A stretch of DNA of 64,000 bases, taken from contig JAKTNV010000062.1 in NCBI GenBank assembly GCA_022747635.1, positions 1,873,964-1,937,963 on the forward strand. The letters run 5' to 3'. The notes under the pieces were generated by a model. It ran no database searches. It was not told the DNA's origin and saw only the letters and a list, made by a program, of their open reading frames with translations. This stretch comes from Hetaerina americana (Eukaryota > Arthropoda > Insecta > Odonata > Calopterygidae). Made by a program: the position numbers and the translations under genes. Each line of letters begins with the position of its first letter. The first letter of the stretch is position 1. Positions 9,535 to 19,724 of this stretch are shown in pieces.

Positions 9535-11075
9535 CAAAAATGTTAGATATAGGAAAGGAACATGATGTAGAGGACGATAGCTTAGATCCAGGCATACTCG
9601 ACGATGAGATAGAAAGGGCATTAAGGGATACAAAACTAAATAAGGCCATAGGGGTGGATAACATCCCTGCGGAACTGCTGATATGTTCAGGAAAATGTGG
9701 GAGGAAGAGGCTATATGGGCTCATTCGGAGTATCTCTGAGGAAGGAATCCGGCCGGAAGACTTTGTGAGATCAGTTTTAGTTCCTATTCCGAAAAAAGTA
9801 AAGGCTACGTCATGTGAAGACTCCAGCACATAAAGTTTGATATCCCACGCATTAAAGTTGTTCTCAGGATGATAAACAAAAGGATAGAGAGTAGGGCAAA
9901 TGATTACTTAGAGGATGACCAGTTTGGGTTTAGGAAGGGGAGAGGTACGCGTCATGCCATTGCAGCAATGAGATTATTAACCGAGAGGAATATAGAATAC
10001 AACCAGGAGGTATTTGCCTGTTTCGTAGTACATTGAAGAAAATAGGAATAGATTGGAGGGGAAGGAGGCTAATCCGCAACCTGTACATGTCTCAGACTGC
10101 TCATGTACGGTTGGGGAACGGGCAGTCCGGATGGGCAGTGTTAGGAAGAGGTGTAAGGCAGGGTTGCCCATTATCACCGTTGCTGTTCAACCCGTATGCA
10201 GAGGAAATGATTGAAGACGATTGGGAAGAACTGGAGGTAGGAATGAAAGTGGGCGGGAAATTCATTTAAAATCTCTTAGGTTTGCTGATGATCAGGATTT
10301 AATTTGTCAGTCAGCCAAGGGGCTGCAAGCATTGCTGAGTGAATTGGAAATTCAGCGCGACAGGTATGGGATGAGAATCAATATTAATAAAACAAAGGTT
10401 ATGCGATTTTCTAGAAGAAAAAGGCCAAGCTTAACATTAAAATAGGAGGGTAAAAACTAGAGAAGGTAGAACAGTTTACGTATTTCGGTAGGGTTTTGGA
10501 CCAACACGGTCAAAGTAGTTAGGACGTAAGGAGAAGAATTGCGCTAGGCAAAGAGGCTTTCACAAGGAGGAACTTGATGACAGGGGCGTTGAGTGAAGAT
10601 GTTAAGAAAAGACTCGTAAAAAGTTTGATATGGAGCGTAGCTATGTACGGCGCGGAAAGGTGGTCATTGAAGCAGAAGGATAGACGACTGGAGGCTTTTG
10701 AAATGTGGGTGTGGAGAGGAATGGAGAAGGTGAAATGGACAGAGAAGAAAACAAAAGAGGAGGTACTTGGTATGGTGGGCGAAGAGAGGGGTTCGTTGGG
10801 AGAAATCCTATGGAGGCAGGAAAAGTGGATGAGGGGTGCATTGACCGGCAGTGGGATGTTGAAGACTGTAATAGAGGAGAGAATGTTAGGCAAACGAGGA
10901 AAGGGAAGGGACAGGATTGGGATTTTGGATGGGATGAAGGAAGGAATAAGGTACTCAGAGATGAAGAGGGACCTGATGTAGAGTAGGATGCTAGATTTTG
11001 TGTTTTCTTAGGAGACACAAAATATTTATTTAATAGGTTCGTCCATCCAAAAACCTACCTTGACTAGTAGATTAC
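9535..11075 (+). mobile_element. RTE-a: 5'-truncated RTE-clade non-LTR retrotransposon
   Basis: The element runs from the segment just upstream of the RT domain to a 3' UTR ending in ACCTTGACTAGTAGATTACA followed by TAATAATATATA. It lacks the endonuclease and the first part of ORF2. It matches RTE-b and RTE-c over its whole length at high identity by eye. The AT-rich 3' tail leads directly into the 3' end of PLE-2 on the opposite strand. Confidence 0.85.
9540..10981 (+). pseudogene. RTE-type reverse transcriptase pseudogene
   Basis: Successive frames give an N-terminal RT block (LNKAIGVDNIPAELL, VRSVLVPIPKKVKATSC), then the NDYLEDDQFGFRKGRGTR-like block, then MSQTAHVRLGNGQSGWAVL with GVRQGCPLSPLLFN, RFADDQDLI (catalytic FADD), and a thumb/C-terminal region (LIWSVAMYGAERWSL). 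Between EVFACFV and LKKIGIDWR about 18 codons are missing compared with RTE-b. The lost part includes the DFEKAFD motif A, which carries one of the three catalytic aspartates, so this copy cannot be active. There are also several frameshifts. Confidence 0.85.
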
Positions 11076-11320
11076 ATAATAATATATATACATATATACG
11101 AGTATGTATAACCATTGTACGGTAAAACCCACACGAGCGGCACAATAATGGGCTAGCACATTATAACAAAAGTAGAATAGCAACATTTAAAAGGACACTC
11201 ACACGGTAAAGTATTCGAGCTTTCGGCCCTCTCAGAGGCCGTCTTCAAGTGAGACTGAAAATATGCCGGAGAGGGGAGAGGGTGGGGGAGGGGAGGTGCA
11301 GGGAATGCTGGGAGGGAAAT
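11076..11320 (-). mobile_element. 3' end of PLE-2 with AT-rich junction
   Basis: Non-coding terminal DNA of PLE-2 on the minus strand. It contains the F4 hairpin (11221-11249), then CCGTGTGAGTGTCC and a T-rich stretch, the same order seen downstream of the hairpins in PLE-3 and PLE-4. Confidence 0.6.
11221..11249 (-). other. PLE terminal hairpin motif, family F4
   Basis: On the minus strand, CTTGAAGAC is followed by a GGCC/GGCC stem with loop TCTGAGAG and then GAAAG. About 15 nt later comes GTGTGAGTGTCC. Confidence 0.6.
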
Positions 11321-12556
11321 TAAATATGGCGGTTTAGGGTGGGAATTTTAAAGGAAAGGAAGGATAGTATGTAGGCGGATTCACGAGTTCTCACCTCTAT
11401 GTTGGTGGCGAAATCAGGTAGGGATTCTAGGATGCTAAGAGCAAAACACTGGTCGAATGAAAGGTGGTGGGAATTTGGGTGTGAAGGGATAGGAAGAGAA
11501 GAGAGTGAGGCAGAATTGCAGGAGTACCGGTGATTATTCATTCGGATGGATAAGGGGGTGATGCATTCACCTATGTAAAAGGAAGTGCAATGTTTGCATG
11601 ACAAAAGATAAATAATGTTTTGTCAGAGGCAATTAGTGTGGGAACGAGGTGAGAGTGCAATGATGGTATGTGGGGAGTAGGCGTAATAAGAGGACAGGTT
11701 TTACATCGGGGGCGGTTGCAAGTTGGGGAAATATTGGGAAATTTGTCACGGGGGGGCGCCAAAGGGTTGGTGGATCTCATAAGGTTTTTGAAATTGGCGG
11801 GTCGTCTGTATGCGATAGATGGGCATTGGGGTAGTAAGGATGAGGTCGCGTCAGTGTCATGTAAAATTGGAAACAGTTCTTTAAGGAGGGTTTTCAGTCT
11901 GTGTGATCCGGGGTAATAGGTGGTGCAAAGGTTGAGTCCTGCGTCAAATGTGGGCTTGTTATTGTGTGGTGTGTGTGGTCGGGTGGAACGGCGGATTTTA
12001 TTTTGTAGGAGCTTTTATGGGTAACCGCGTTTGAGGAATGCAAGATGTAGATTGTCAAGGTATTTGTTGAGAGTGGCTGTGGTGTTGCAAATTCGGTGTC
12101 CGCGGATAGAGAGAGAGTGAGGGGAACCGAGCGTTTCGTTTGTTGAGGGTGACAGCTAGTGTGGTGCAGGAATTGCTGATGGTTAGTGGCTTTGATGTGT
12201 ATTGAAGTGGTGAATTTGTTGTTTTGAAGTGAGATGTCTGTGTTAAGAAAGGTGATGGTGGAGTCTGAAATGGAAGAGGTGAATTTAACAGTGAAAGATG
12301 AATTTAAGGCGGATAAGAAATTATTGAGAGACTCAGAACCATGTACCCAGAGAATAAAAATATGGTCTATGTAGCGGACCCAGAAAAGAGGTTGGAAAGG
12401 TTGCTGTGACAGGAAAGTGTCTTCGAGATGGCCCATGAAGAGATTGGCGTATGATAGTGCCCTTTCAAGAGTATTTAATTCTGTAGGGTTATCGGATGTG
12501 GGAAGGAACGCTAGGACGGAAACATTGTAGCACTGGTTGAAGGGGGTTTTATGATG
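11320..12556 (-). pseudogene. Penelope-like element RT plus GIY-YIG pseudogene (PLE-2)
   Basis: Read on the minus strand. The RT segment (about 12470-11900) has ALSYANLFMGHLEDTF, FWVRYIDHIFILWVHGSESL, ISDSTITFLNTDISLQNNKF and a TNHQQFLHHTSCHPQQTKRS block, all typical of PLE reverse transcriptases. The catalytic YIDD reads YIDH, so the RT is dead. After frameshifts there is a linker with a TCNRPRCKTCP zinc-knuckle-like motif (about 11720) and a GIY-YIG domain (SFYIGECITPLSIRMNNHRY, about 11560) ending at 11320. The cysteine-rich linker suggests the Neptune type. Upstream of the RT the same frame encodes TPFNQCYNVSVLAFLPTSDN, the C-terminal end of a GIY-YIG domain from another PLE (compare PLE-4), so the 5' part is chimeric. 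Confidence 0.85.
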
Positions 12557-12755
12557 GGACCCCTCCTCCGCCTCCCGTTCTCCCCTTCCCCTGGCCCCCT
12601 TCCCTTTCTCTCTCACCCCTCACCTAACATATTCCTGCAGTTATTGCTTCTCTATCTTCCGATGAAGACGGAGCAGAATTCCGTCAAAATGATCAAGAAA
12701 TATCGTGTGAGTGATCTTTTTATGTGTTTCTATATTGTTTTTTGCTGTCCAATTT
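12557..12755 (+). mobile_element. Orphan PLE 3' tail (family F1) inverted against PLE-2
   Basis: Matches 61380-61570 closely: a CTCCTCCGCCTCCCGTTCTC block, CCCTTCCCTTTCTCTC, then CTTCTCTATCTTCCGATGAA, the hairpin, and TTTTTATGTGTTTCTATATT. It is in plus orientation, back to back with the GIY-YIG C-terminal piece at 12470-12556 on the minus strand that belongs to the same family. The junction is therefore a fold-back. Confidence 0.75.
12661..12689 (+). other. PLE terminal hairpin motif, family F1 (decayed)
   Basis: GATGAAGACGGA, 7-nt loop, TCCGTC, then AAAA where the other copies have GAAA. The stem GACGGA/TCCGTC is intact. Confidence 0.55.
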
Positions 12756-15085
12756 ATTATTCAACACTTCGTGTTACGTCGACGAAATCATTTATATATA
12801 CACACATATATGACAACAGAAACCGTCAACTTTATTTTGGTTTGATTATTAAAAAACATTTCACTCCTCCTATTTCGTAAGAATTCATAATTATGGCGTT
12901 CCATTTTGAATGGATTGCTTTTATGATCTATTTCCATCTTCAAAATTTTAATGGCCGTCGCAAAATTTGAATGATTTTATTTTCATCACATTTTGGCCTG
13001 ACTTAAAGTAGCTACTATTTATGATTAACTTGCAATTCGCTAATCCTTAATTGGCAGTGGGTACTTTGGACACACTATGTGTGAGTCTATTTTCGGTTTT
13101 GAAGTATGTCAGAGGCAAGTCTCGGTTGGCGCATCAACAGTACCCATTATAGATTCTACGCGAAACGAAATGGCGGGAATCAAGAAAGGCATTTTGTATA
13201 CGTGCATTATGAAATTATTGAGGAATGTGAAACTACGTGAACTAAAAAAAATTTTTCCTATTCCTTTTCTATGTTTCATTAATAGTAATAGAGCTGTTTT
13301 TCAATCAAATAAAATCTTTTATTATAAATTTATTTTGCCCCAGTTACAGATTTTATCCACGGAACGATATCAACAAATACAGTGATCGAAATGAACAAGA
13401 TGTCGTGCTTCAGACACGGAATTTTCTACACACGCACACATATATTAAGATTTTATCTCTTATATGATACATTACGCAATTTCCTTCAACGCGAACCAAA
13501 AAATTGCATTTGGAAATAGAAAGGGAATGAAATAGATATTTTTCATTTCCTTCTCAATAACCGGTCTGAGGGCTCAAGTTTTAATAATGTAAGGGTGAAG
13601 GGTAAGTGAGCGAGGTGTTTTACCCTTTCTTTGACCTTGCGGTCATTGCGTTACCCCTCTGCAGATCCTAACGGGCGTATTTTTAGACCGAGAGGAATTC
13701 AGTAATCGCGGATATCTTGCGTGTCTTTCGAAAGGGGAGTTCAATTGCGGACGGGAGGGACATGAAGTTTCCCTCCGTCCATTTTTTTGCTTCACCCCCG
13801 TCCCCCCACCCGAAAAAACTTCCCCGGCACAAAAGGGTCGACTGACGCAGCAAAATAAATCAGTTATATGCCCATAAGATTGCAACGAGTGGTTGGTAGC
13901 AGGGTCTCCCTGAAAGACAGACATTCGTCATTTGTACGCATTGCAGAGAGACACAAACTTCGTGACACGAAAGGGTCCCTTGATTCAGGGTTCGAAATTC
14001 CTGAGAAATTGACCCTCGTCTTGGAGTGGAACGTCCAGCCTATTAAGGAATTGCTTCGGGCGAAAATGGGCGCCGTGACGGAGGCAAAAGTCTGCGGAAT
14101 GCAAAAGAGCCAATTAGGAAAAGAGGAATTTGTAGCTTGGAATCTTATACTAAAGATGGAAAGTAAAATAATCAGAGCGGGCATCTGTATCGCTGACCGT
14201 TATTTCAAAACGAGGTCTTTCATAAGGAGAAACAAATAGAAGATTGCATTGTGAGGTTCTTGAAGCGTTGATGAGGGAGGCGATTGAGGGATAAAAGCAA
14301 ACAGAGAGGAAGGCATATTAAGAGGAGCGCTGTTGAATATGGCAAGGAAAAATAAGAGGATATGGTGGGGGGGGAATTGGAGAGCCAAAAAAATTGAGGC
14401 AATGATGGAATGCGTTGCTGGGTGATGCTATGGAGGAGATAACCTTGGTTCAGCGGAGTAGGAGGGAGGGAAAGAGCGCGAATCTGTGATCAGGGAGGTC
14501 ACGCGAATGTGATGCAGAGAAATAAGGGCTGCAAATGATTGCGGGCTACTCTCGACAGATTCAGACCAGATTTCGGAGTGGTGAATGTAATTGAGGTCAG
14601 AATTAAATATTAGGAAATGTACCGCGATTGAAGAAAAAGATAACGGCCCGTACATTTTAAAATAGACAGGGCCGAGTTAAGAATTTGAGAGGAAGTCATA
14701 AACTTGGGCGTTAAACTCGGGAGATGAAACTTTTCATGGGGTAAAATATGCGGAGATTGCCTCAAAGAAGCTAATTATTAGATAAGTGATTTGCAACTTA
14801 ACCAGTAACTTCTCCTTAGTAAGGACGTATTTGGTATATGGGACAAGTCTGGAATATGGAATCCATGGGAGAAATTGTTCATTGAGAACCAAAAAAGGTT
14901 AAAGGGAAAAAATCCGCTAAATTTGATTTGACGTGTGTAACCAGGCGGGGAAGCCCTCGATAAGCGGAGATGTCAGGGAAAGACTACCATTGTGCCGCAG
15001 GGAAGAGATTCCTTGCGGCACAATAATGCTAATAGTTAGTTTTTAATGGCAGGCGAGCGGCAACTACTAAAAACTAACTAAAAAG
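12756..15085. other. Unannotated region
   Basis: No TE or gene recognised. A 123-codon plus-strand frame (13868-14239) has a mixed, soluble-protein-like composition (MPIRLQRVVGSRVSLKDRHS at the start) but no motif, repeat or splice context I can name. It could be a fragment of an old element or chance. Smaller frames at 14200-14655 are low complexity. Confidence 0.3.
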
Positions 15086-15105
15086 ATCACAAGAGTAAAA
15101 ATATT

Positions 15106-15179
15106 TCCTTGACCGGGACTTGATCCCCGGGTCTTTCCACTGGCGAGGCCTATGCTTTAAACGCTTGAGCTATCAAGGA
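15106..15179 (-). tRNA. tRNA-like core of repeat T3, degenerate
   Basis: Homologous to the 7946-8020 core: acceptor TCCTTGA/TCAAGGA complementary, A box TAGCTCAAGCG, B-box region GATCAAGTCC. The anticodon stem has diverged. Confidence 0.45.
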
Positions 15180-15548
15180 AACGTAATTTACCCTAAAATC
15201 TTCCGCCTTCCCTTGCTATCGTGTGCTCGTGTTTTATATGTGTTCCTATCTCTTTTCCTTATATCTATTTTCATGTTAATGAGCATATGTTCGCTAAATG
15301 GCGGGTTTTCGTGTTTGACTGTGTATTTGGCAAATGTAGCTCGTCTCTTCTCCTGGCTATGCGTGCCACGGAACGCACTGTTCATATCCTTAATTATGTT
15401 GTATGATTGATATACTACTATCCTCTCTTCTTGTGTGTTGTCTATTTCCCCATTGGTGGGTGAAACAGCTCCCTAACGCCACCAATTGGCCAAAGAATCG
15501 GGGCACTCGGTTGCTTAAAGCATCGCGGAACTCAGAGTTAATTACGTT

Positions 15549-15587
15549 TCCTCGATAGCTCAAGCGGTTAAGGCATCGGCCCGGCGA
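15549..15587 (+). tRNA. Truncated tRNA-like core of repeat T3
   Basis: TCCTCGATAGCTCAAGCGG and the D arm are present. Homology is lost within the anticodon arm after CCCGGCGAG. Confidence 0.45.
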
Positions 15588-15597
15588 GTCAAATAGC

Positions 15598-16600
15598 CCG
15601 GCGAATATGGCTTGAAAGTAAGAAAGAGTAACTGAGAAAATAGTACGTAAGCTTAGGCAGTGCGGATATGCTTTATAAGTCCACACTGCAAAGTAACACA
15701 GTAAAGGAATCGTCCGAAACATTCATTGAAAAAATTCAATTTGTGATTCAACCTGTAGTATTTATTGGAGAATAAACTAGTTTTATTCCCGCCAAATAAA
15801 CCAGTTGATCTAATCGACCCTGTTGATGGGCTTATTATTACCTTAACTCACATTACGTATACATAATATTTCGAATTTAGTAAAAACAAAAAGAGATCTC
15901 TCAGGCGTGACGCGGTGGAATATCATGATTAATTAATTATACTGTGGAAAATTGCAAATTTTCAATTAATCGAATGTAGTTGTTAATTTTTTGTTTACCT
16001 TTGGCCTTTCATATAATGGTTTTTGGTAGATTCAATTAATTTATTAATAACATATTTTGCGTACGTCCTTTATTTTGGGATAAAATAATCAGAACTGGAT
16101 GGGTAATCAAAATATTTCAGTAGTTTTTATTGCGGCTTTAAAAAATATTTTTTAAATTACCAAAGAAAAGAAAAGTGTCATTGTAAAGGGGTGCCACACG
16201 TAGACAAGGATGATAGAAAACATCTCTTATATTCCCCACGAGGATGAAGCATGGAAGGAACCATTCCTAAGGAATCATGGGTAATGTACGTCACGATTGA
16301 TACGGGTTCGACGGAGAAAAATAAGGTAATGGCATCAAGGTGGCAATTTCGAATTATAGGGTGAGCATTGCTCTCAATTTTTTTTACTTAACCCAATGGA
16401 ACGAGGAAAATAAACAATCAAAGTTCTGAAAAGTAGTCGCCCATTTTTTCGCATCCTTCCGATTACGTCTCATCGTATTAATACGAGAAATTGATACTGG
16501 GCGCCGCCCTTTTGAATTGAAATATGGGCAGTTCTCTAAGGAGAGGGAGATAGAGTAATGAGTCCATCGGCGGAGTCGGAAAACAAGGTTTTTAATGCAA
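15598..16600. other. Unannotated spacer
   Basis: AT-rich, no recognised feature. A short frame near 15390-15722 (-) is mostly repeat T3 read in antisense. Confidence 0.35.
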
Positions 16601-16675
16601 TGGCTTTCGAAGTTTCCTTCAAGTTTGCAAGGGAAAACCAGCGGCAGCAGCAGGATAGAAGACGGAGAAGAAGAA

Positions 16676-17502
16676 GGCAACATTAGCTGGAATAGGAACG
16701 TGGAATGTTAGGACAATGATGAGGACGGGGAAATTGGAGAATATTAAGCAAGAGATGAAAAGGAAATATAAATATTTTAGGCCTATGCAAAGTGAGATGG
16801 AAGGATAGCGGGGATTACTGGAGTCATAATTATAGAATAATATACAGCGGTGGGGACGAGAGCCAACGAGGGGTTGCCATAGTATTAAATGAAGAGGTAG
16901 GAAGAAGCGTTGTCAACATAGAGCAGGTAACGGATAGAATACTACTAGTAGAGATAAAAGCAGAACCCACGAACTTGGTTATTATTCAGGTATACATGCC
17001 ACCGAGCAACCATAAGGAAGAAGAGGTCGATAGGATATACGATCAGTTAGAGGACATAATCGCGTGTGTTCCTGCAGGGAAACATTTGATAGTGATGGGG
17101 GATTGGAATGCGACGGCAGGCGAAAGAAGGGATGGTGATGAGGTGGGGGACTACGGTTTAGGCACGAGGAATGACCGCGGGGAGAAAGCAGTTGAGTTCT
17201 GCCGGTGTCAGGGGTTAGTCATCACCAACACTTGGTTTAGACACCAAAAAAGACGCAAGTATACATGGAAAATACCAGGCGACTCAGAAAGGTATCAGCT
17301 AGATTATATCCTGGTTAGACACAGGTTCAGGAACAGTGTGATAAATTCACAGAGCTTCCCGGGAGCGGATGCGGACTCTGACCACAATTTAGTTTTTATG
17401 AAATGTAAAGTCCGCTACAAAAAGATAAGGCAGGGGCGGCAGGTTAGAATTGAAGAATGTAAATACAGAGTTAGGCAAAATGAACAAAGAATTAAACAAT
17501 AA
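16676..17502 (+). pseudogene. RTE-type APE endonuclease domain
   Basis: An upstream frame gives IGTWNVRTMMRTGKLENI, the first APE motif. After a frameshift near 16765 the 236-codon frame from 16792 continues with VRWKDSGDYW, YSGGDESQRGVAIVL, VIIQVYMPPSNHKEEEVD, the GDWNAT motif, GDYGLGTRNDRGEKAVEFC, ITNTWFRHQKRRKYTW, QLDYILVRHRFRNSV and the DADSDHNLV motif. GDWNA and SDHNLV contain the conserved Asp/Asn and Asp-His residues of the AP-endonuclease-like fold that nicks the target DNA. All catalytic motifs visible to me are intact; only the N-terminal frameshift breaks the domain. Confidence 0.88.
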
Positions 17503-17604
17503 AATAAGGCGAGCAACAAATAAGGCAAAACAAACATTGCTGAAGACGCAGTGCGCGGAAGTGGAAAGTCTGCAGAGGAAGGGTGAGATTGGTGCGCTCT
17601 ATAG

Positions 17605-18724
17605 CTAAGTTAAATCTTTATCGGGGAGTAAGAAAGGGAAATCTAACCTGACAGTTAGAGATAAGGCGGGTAAGGTAATAGTTGACGCAGGAAAGATCCA
17701 CGAGAGATGGAAGGAGTATATAGAAGAAATATATAGTGAAAAACTTATACCAACAAAGTTAGACATAGGAAATGAGCTTGACGTAGAGGAAGACAGCTTA
17801 GGTCCAGGCATACTCGACAAAGAGATAGAAAGGGCATTAAGGGAAATGAAACTAAATAAGGCCGTGGGTGGATTACATTCCCGCGGAACTATTGAAATGT
17901 TAGGGAAATGTGGGAGGAAGATGCTAAATGGGCTGATTCGTAGTATTTAGGAGGAAGGAATCTGGCCGGAAGACTTCGTGAGATCAGTTTTAGTTCCTAT
18001 TTCGAAAAAGGTAAAGGCCACGTCATGTCAGGACTACAGGACAATTAGTTTGATATCCCACGCAGCTAAAGTTGTTCTTAGAAGCATAAACAATAGGATA
18101 GAGAGTAGGGCCAATGATTACTTAGGGAATGATCAGTTTGGGTTTAGGAAGGGTAGAGGTACGCGTGATGCCATTGCAGTAATAAGATTATTAATCGGGA
18201 GGAATATAGAACACAACCAGGAGGTATTTGCCTGTTTCGTAGATTTCGAAAAAGCGTTTGATATAGTGAATTGGGAAAAACTAATGAGTATTCTGCAGAA
18301 AATAGGAATAGATTGGAGGGAGAGGAGGCAAATCCGCAACCTGTACATGTCTCAGACTGCTCAGGTGCGAGTGGGGAACGGGGAGTCCGGTTGGGCAGTG
18401 TTAGGAAGAGGTGTGAGGCAGGGTTGCCCAATATCACCGCAACTGTTCAAGCTGTATTCAAAGGAAATGATTAAAGAGGCATGGGAAGAACTCGAGGTAG
18501 GAATGAAAGTGGGCGGGGAATACGTAAAATCAGTTAGGTTTGCTGATGACCAAGCTTTAGTTTGTCAGTCAGCCAAGGGGTTGCAAGCATTGCTGAGTGA
18601 ATTGGAAATTCAGTGCGACAGGTATGGAATGAGAATCAATATTAATAAAACAAAGGTTATGCGGTTTTCTAGAAAGAAAAAGGCTGAGCTTAACATTAAA
18701 ATAGGAGGGAAAAACCTGGAGTAG
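17605..18724 (+). pseudogene. RTE-type reverse transcriptase domain
   Basis: After a broken linker, the 248-codon frame from 17978 (an internal start) carries RT blocks in order: SVLVPISKKVKATSCQDYRT, LGNDQFGFRKGRGTRDA, ACFVDFEKAFDIVNW (motif A, first catalytic Asp), MSQTAQVRVGNGESGWAVL, GRGVRQGCPISPQLFKLY (motif B), VRFADDQALV (motif C, FADD) and GMRININKTKVMRFSRKK. All three catalytic aspartates are present. The upstream block AVGGLHSRGTI near 17860 has lost one base relative to RTE-a, shifting the frame, and a stop separates it from this block. Well preserved, so the insertion is relatively young. Confidence 0.9.
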
Positions 18725-18754
18725 TTAGTACAGTTTACGTATCTCGGAAGTGTT

Positions 18755-19246
18755 TTGGACCAACATGATAAAAGTAGTAGGGACGTAAGGAAAAGAACTG
18801 CGCTAGGCAAAGAGGCTTTCACAAGGAGGAGGGAGTTGATGACGGGGACGTTGAGTAAGGATATTAAGAAAAGACTCGTAAAAACTTTGATATGGAGCGT
18901 AGCTATGTACGGTGCGGAAACGTGGTCATTGAAGCAGGAGGATAGACGTAGATTGGAGGCTTTTGAAATGTGGGTGTGGAGAAGAATGGAGAAGGTGAAA
19001 TGGACAGAGAAGAAAACAAATGAGGAAGTAGTTGGTATGGTGGACGAAGAGAGGGGTTTGTTGGGAGAAATTCTATGGAGGCAGGAAACGTGGATGAAGG
19101 GGGTATTGACCGGCAGTAGGATGTTGAAGACTGTAATAGAGGGGAGAATATTAGGCAAACGAGGAAAGGGAAGCGACAGGACAGGGATGTTGGACGGGAT
19201 GAAGGGAGGAAGAAGGTACTCAGAGATGATGAGGAACCCGATGTAG
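18755..19246 (+). pseudogene. RTE ORF2 C-terminal region
   Basis: Continuous 163-codon frame: RRELMTGTLSKDIKKRLVKT, LIWSVAMYGAETWSLKQED, RRLEAFEMWVWRRMEKVKW, EILWRQETWMKGVLTGSRML and a lysine/arginine-rich end before the stop at 19244. A stop (TAG) at about 18722 separates it from the RT frame. The same region is conserved in copies a, c, d and e. Confidence 0.88.
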
Positions 19247-19376
19247 AGAAGGACGCTGGATTTTTTGTTTTATTAGGAGTAACAAAATATTTATTTAGTA
19301 GCTGTGTTCATCCAAAACCTACAGGTACCTTAACCGGTAGATTACCTAATAATAATATAATAATATATACATGAAA

Positions 19377-19398
19377 ATATATATATATATATATATAA

Positions 19399-19456
<58 letters not shown>
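19377..19456. repeat. (AT)n microsatellite
   Basis: 80-bp AT tract with one AAATG interruption, between the 3' ends of RTE-b and PLE-3. Confidence 0.95.
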
Positions 19457-19463
<7 letters not shown>

Positions 19464-19573
19464 CTTCGAAATGGAACGCTCTTCGGCGACACACAAATAT
19501 ATAAAAAACACAGATGTAGATTTTTAGAATATAGAGAAGCAAAGAAAGGACACTCACAATTTGTTATTTTACG

Positions 19574-19601
19574 TTTCGACAGCACGGCTGTCGTCTTCAG
19601 A
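19574..19601 (-). other. PLE terminal hairpin motif, family F2
   Basis: Minus strand: TTCTGAAGAC, stem GACAG/CTGTC with loop CCGTG, then GAAACG. AATTGTGAGTGTCC follows about 20 nt later. Confidence 0.65.
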
Positions 19602-19724
19602 ATGGCGTTCTCGGGGAAGAGCGGAGAGGATGTGCGGGGGAGAGGTGGGGGAAGGAGAGGTAAAGGGACCAATAGGAAATGAATAAGGGGGTGGGGGGGA
19701 TATGTAGGCAGCCAATTGATGCAT

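Larger units (their letters stand above)
15086..15597. repeat. Repeat T3: rearranged copy of the tRNA-bearing repeat
   Basis: 15091-15200 holds the antisense tRNA-like core with its flanks in the same orientation as T2. From about 15200 to 15597 the same family continues in the opposite orientation. It first shows the unit's 3' flank (ATATGTGTTCCTATC block), then without interruption the unit start (GTTCGCTAAATGGCGGGTTT, GCGTGCCACGGAACGCACTG, CCAAAGAATCGGGGCAC), and finally a second tRNA-like core that is cut off. The uninterrupted end-to-start junction at about 15270-15300 again implies a tandem or circular precursor. Confidence 0.75.
16600..19360 (+). mobile_element. RTE-b: nearly full-length RTE-clade non-LTR retrotransposon
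   Basis: The most complete RTE here: endonuclease (about 16676-17430), linker, RT (about 17840-18724) and C-terminal region (to 19246), then a 3' UTR ending with CTTAACCGGTAGATTACCTA and TAATAATA-type repeats. ORF2 architecture is the APE-RT type often annotated as craniofacial development protein 2-like or endonuclease-reverse transcriptase. Its 3' end runs into an AT tract followed by PLE-3 in the opposite orientation. Confidence 0.88.

Noticed and set aside
13868..14239. 123-codon plus-strand frame as a possible host gene
   Set aside because: No motif, no recognisable splice context or homologous copy in the window; kept only as a note.
19308..19672. Long open frames of repeated Tyr-Ile/Ile-Tyr codons
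   Set aside because: They are translations of (AT)n microsatellites and AT-rich PLE ends; the same artefact appears at 7321-7617, 8107-8243, 28326-28601, 39760-40106 and 61519-62023.
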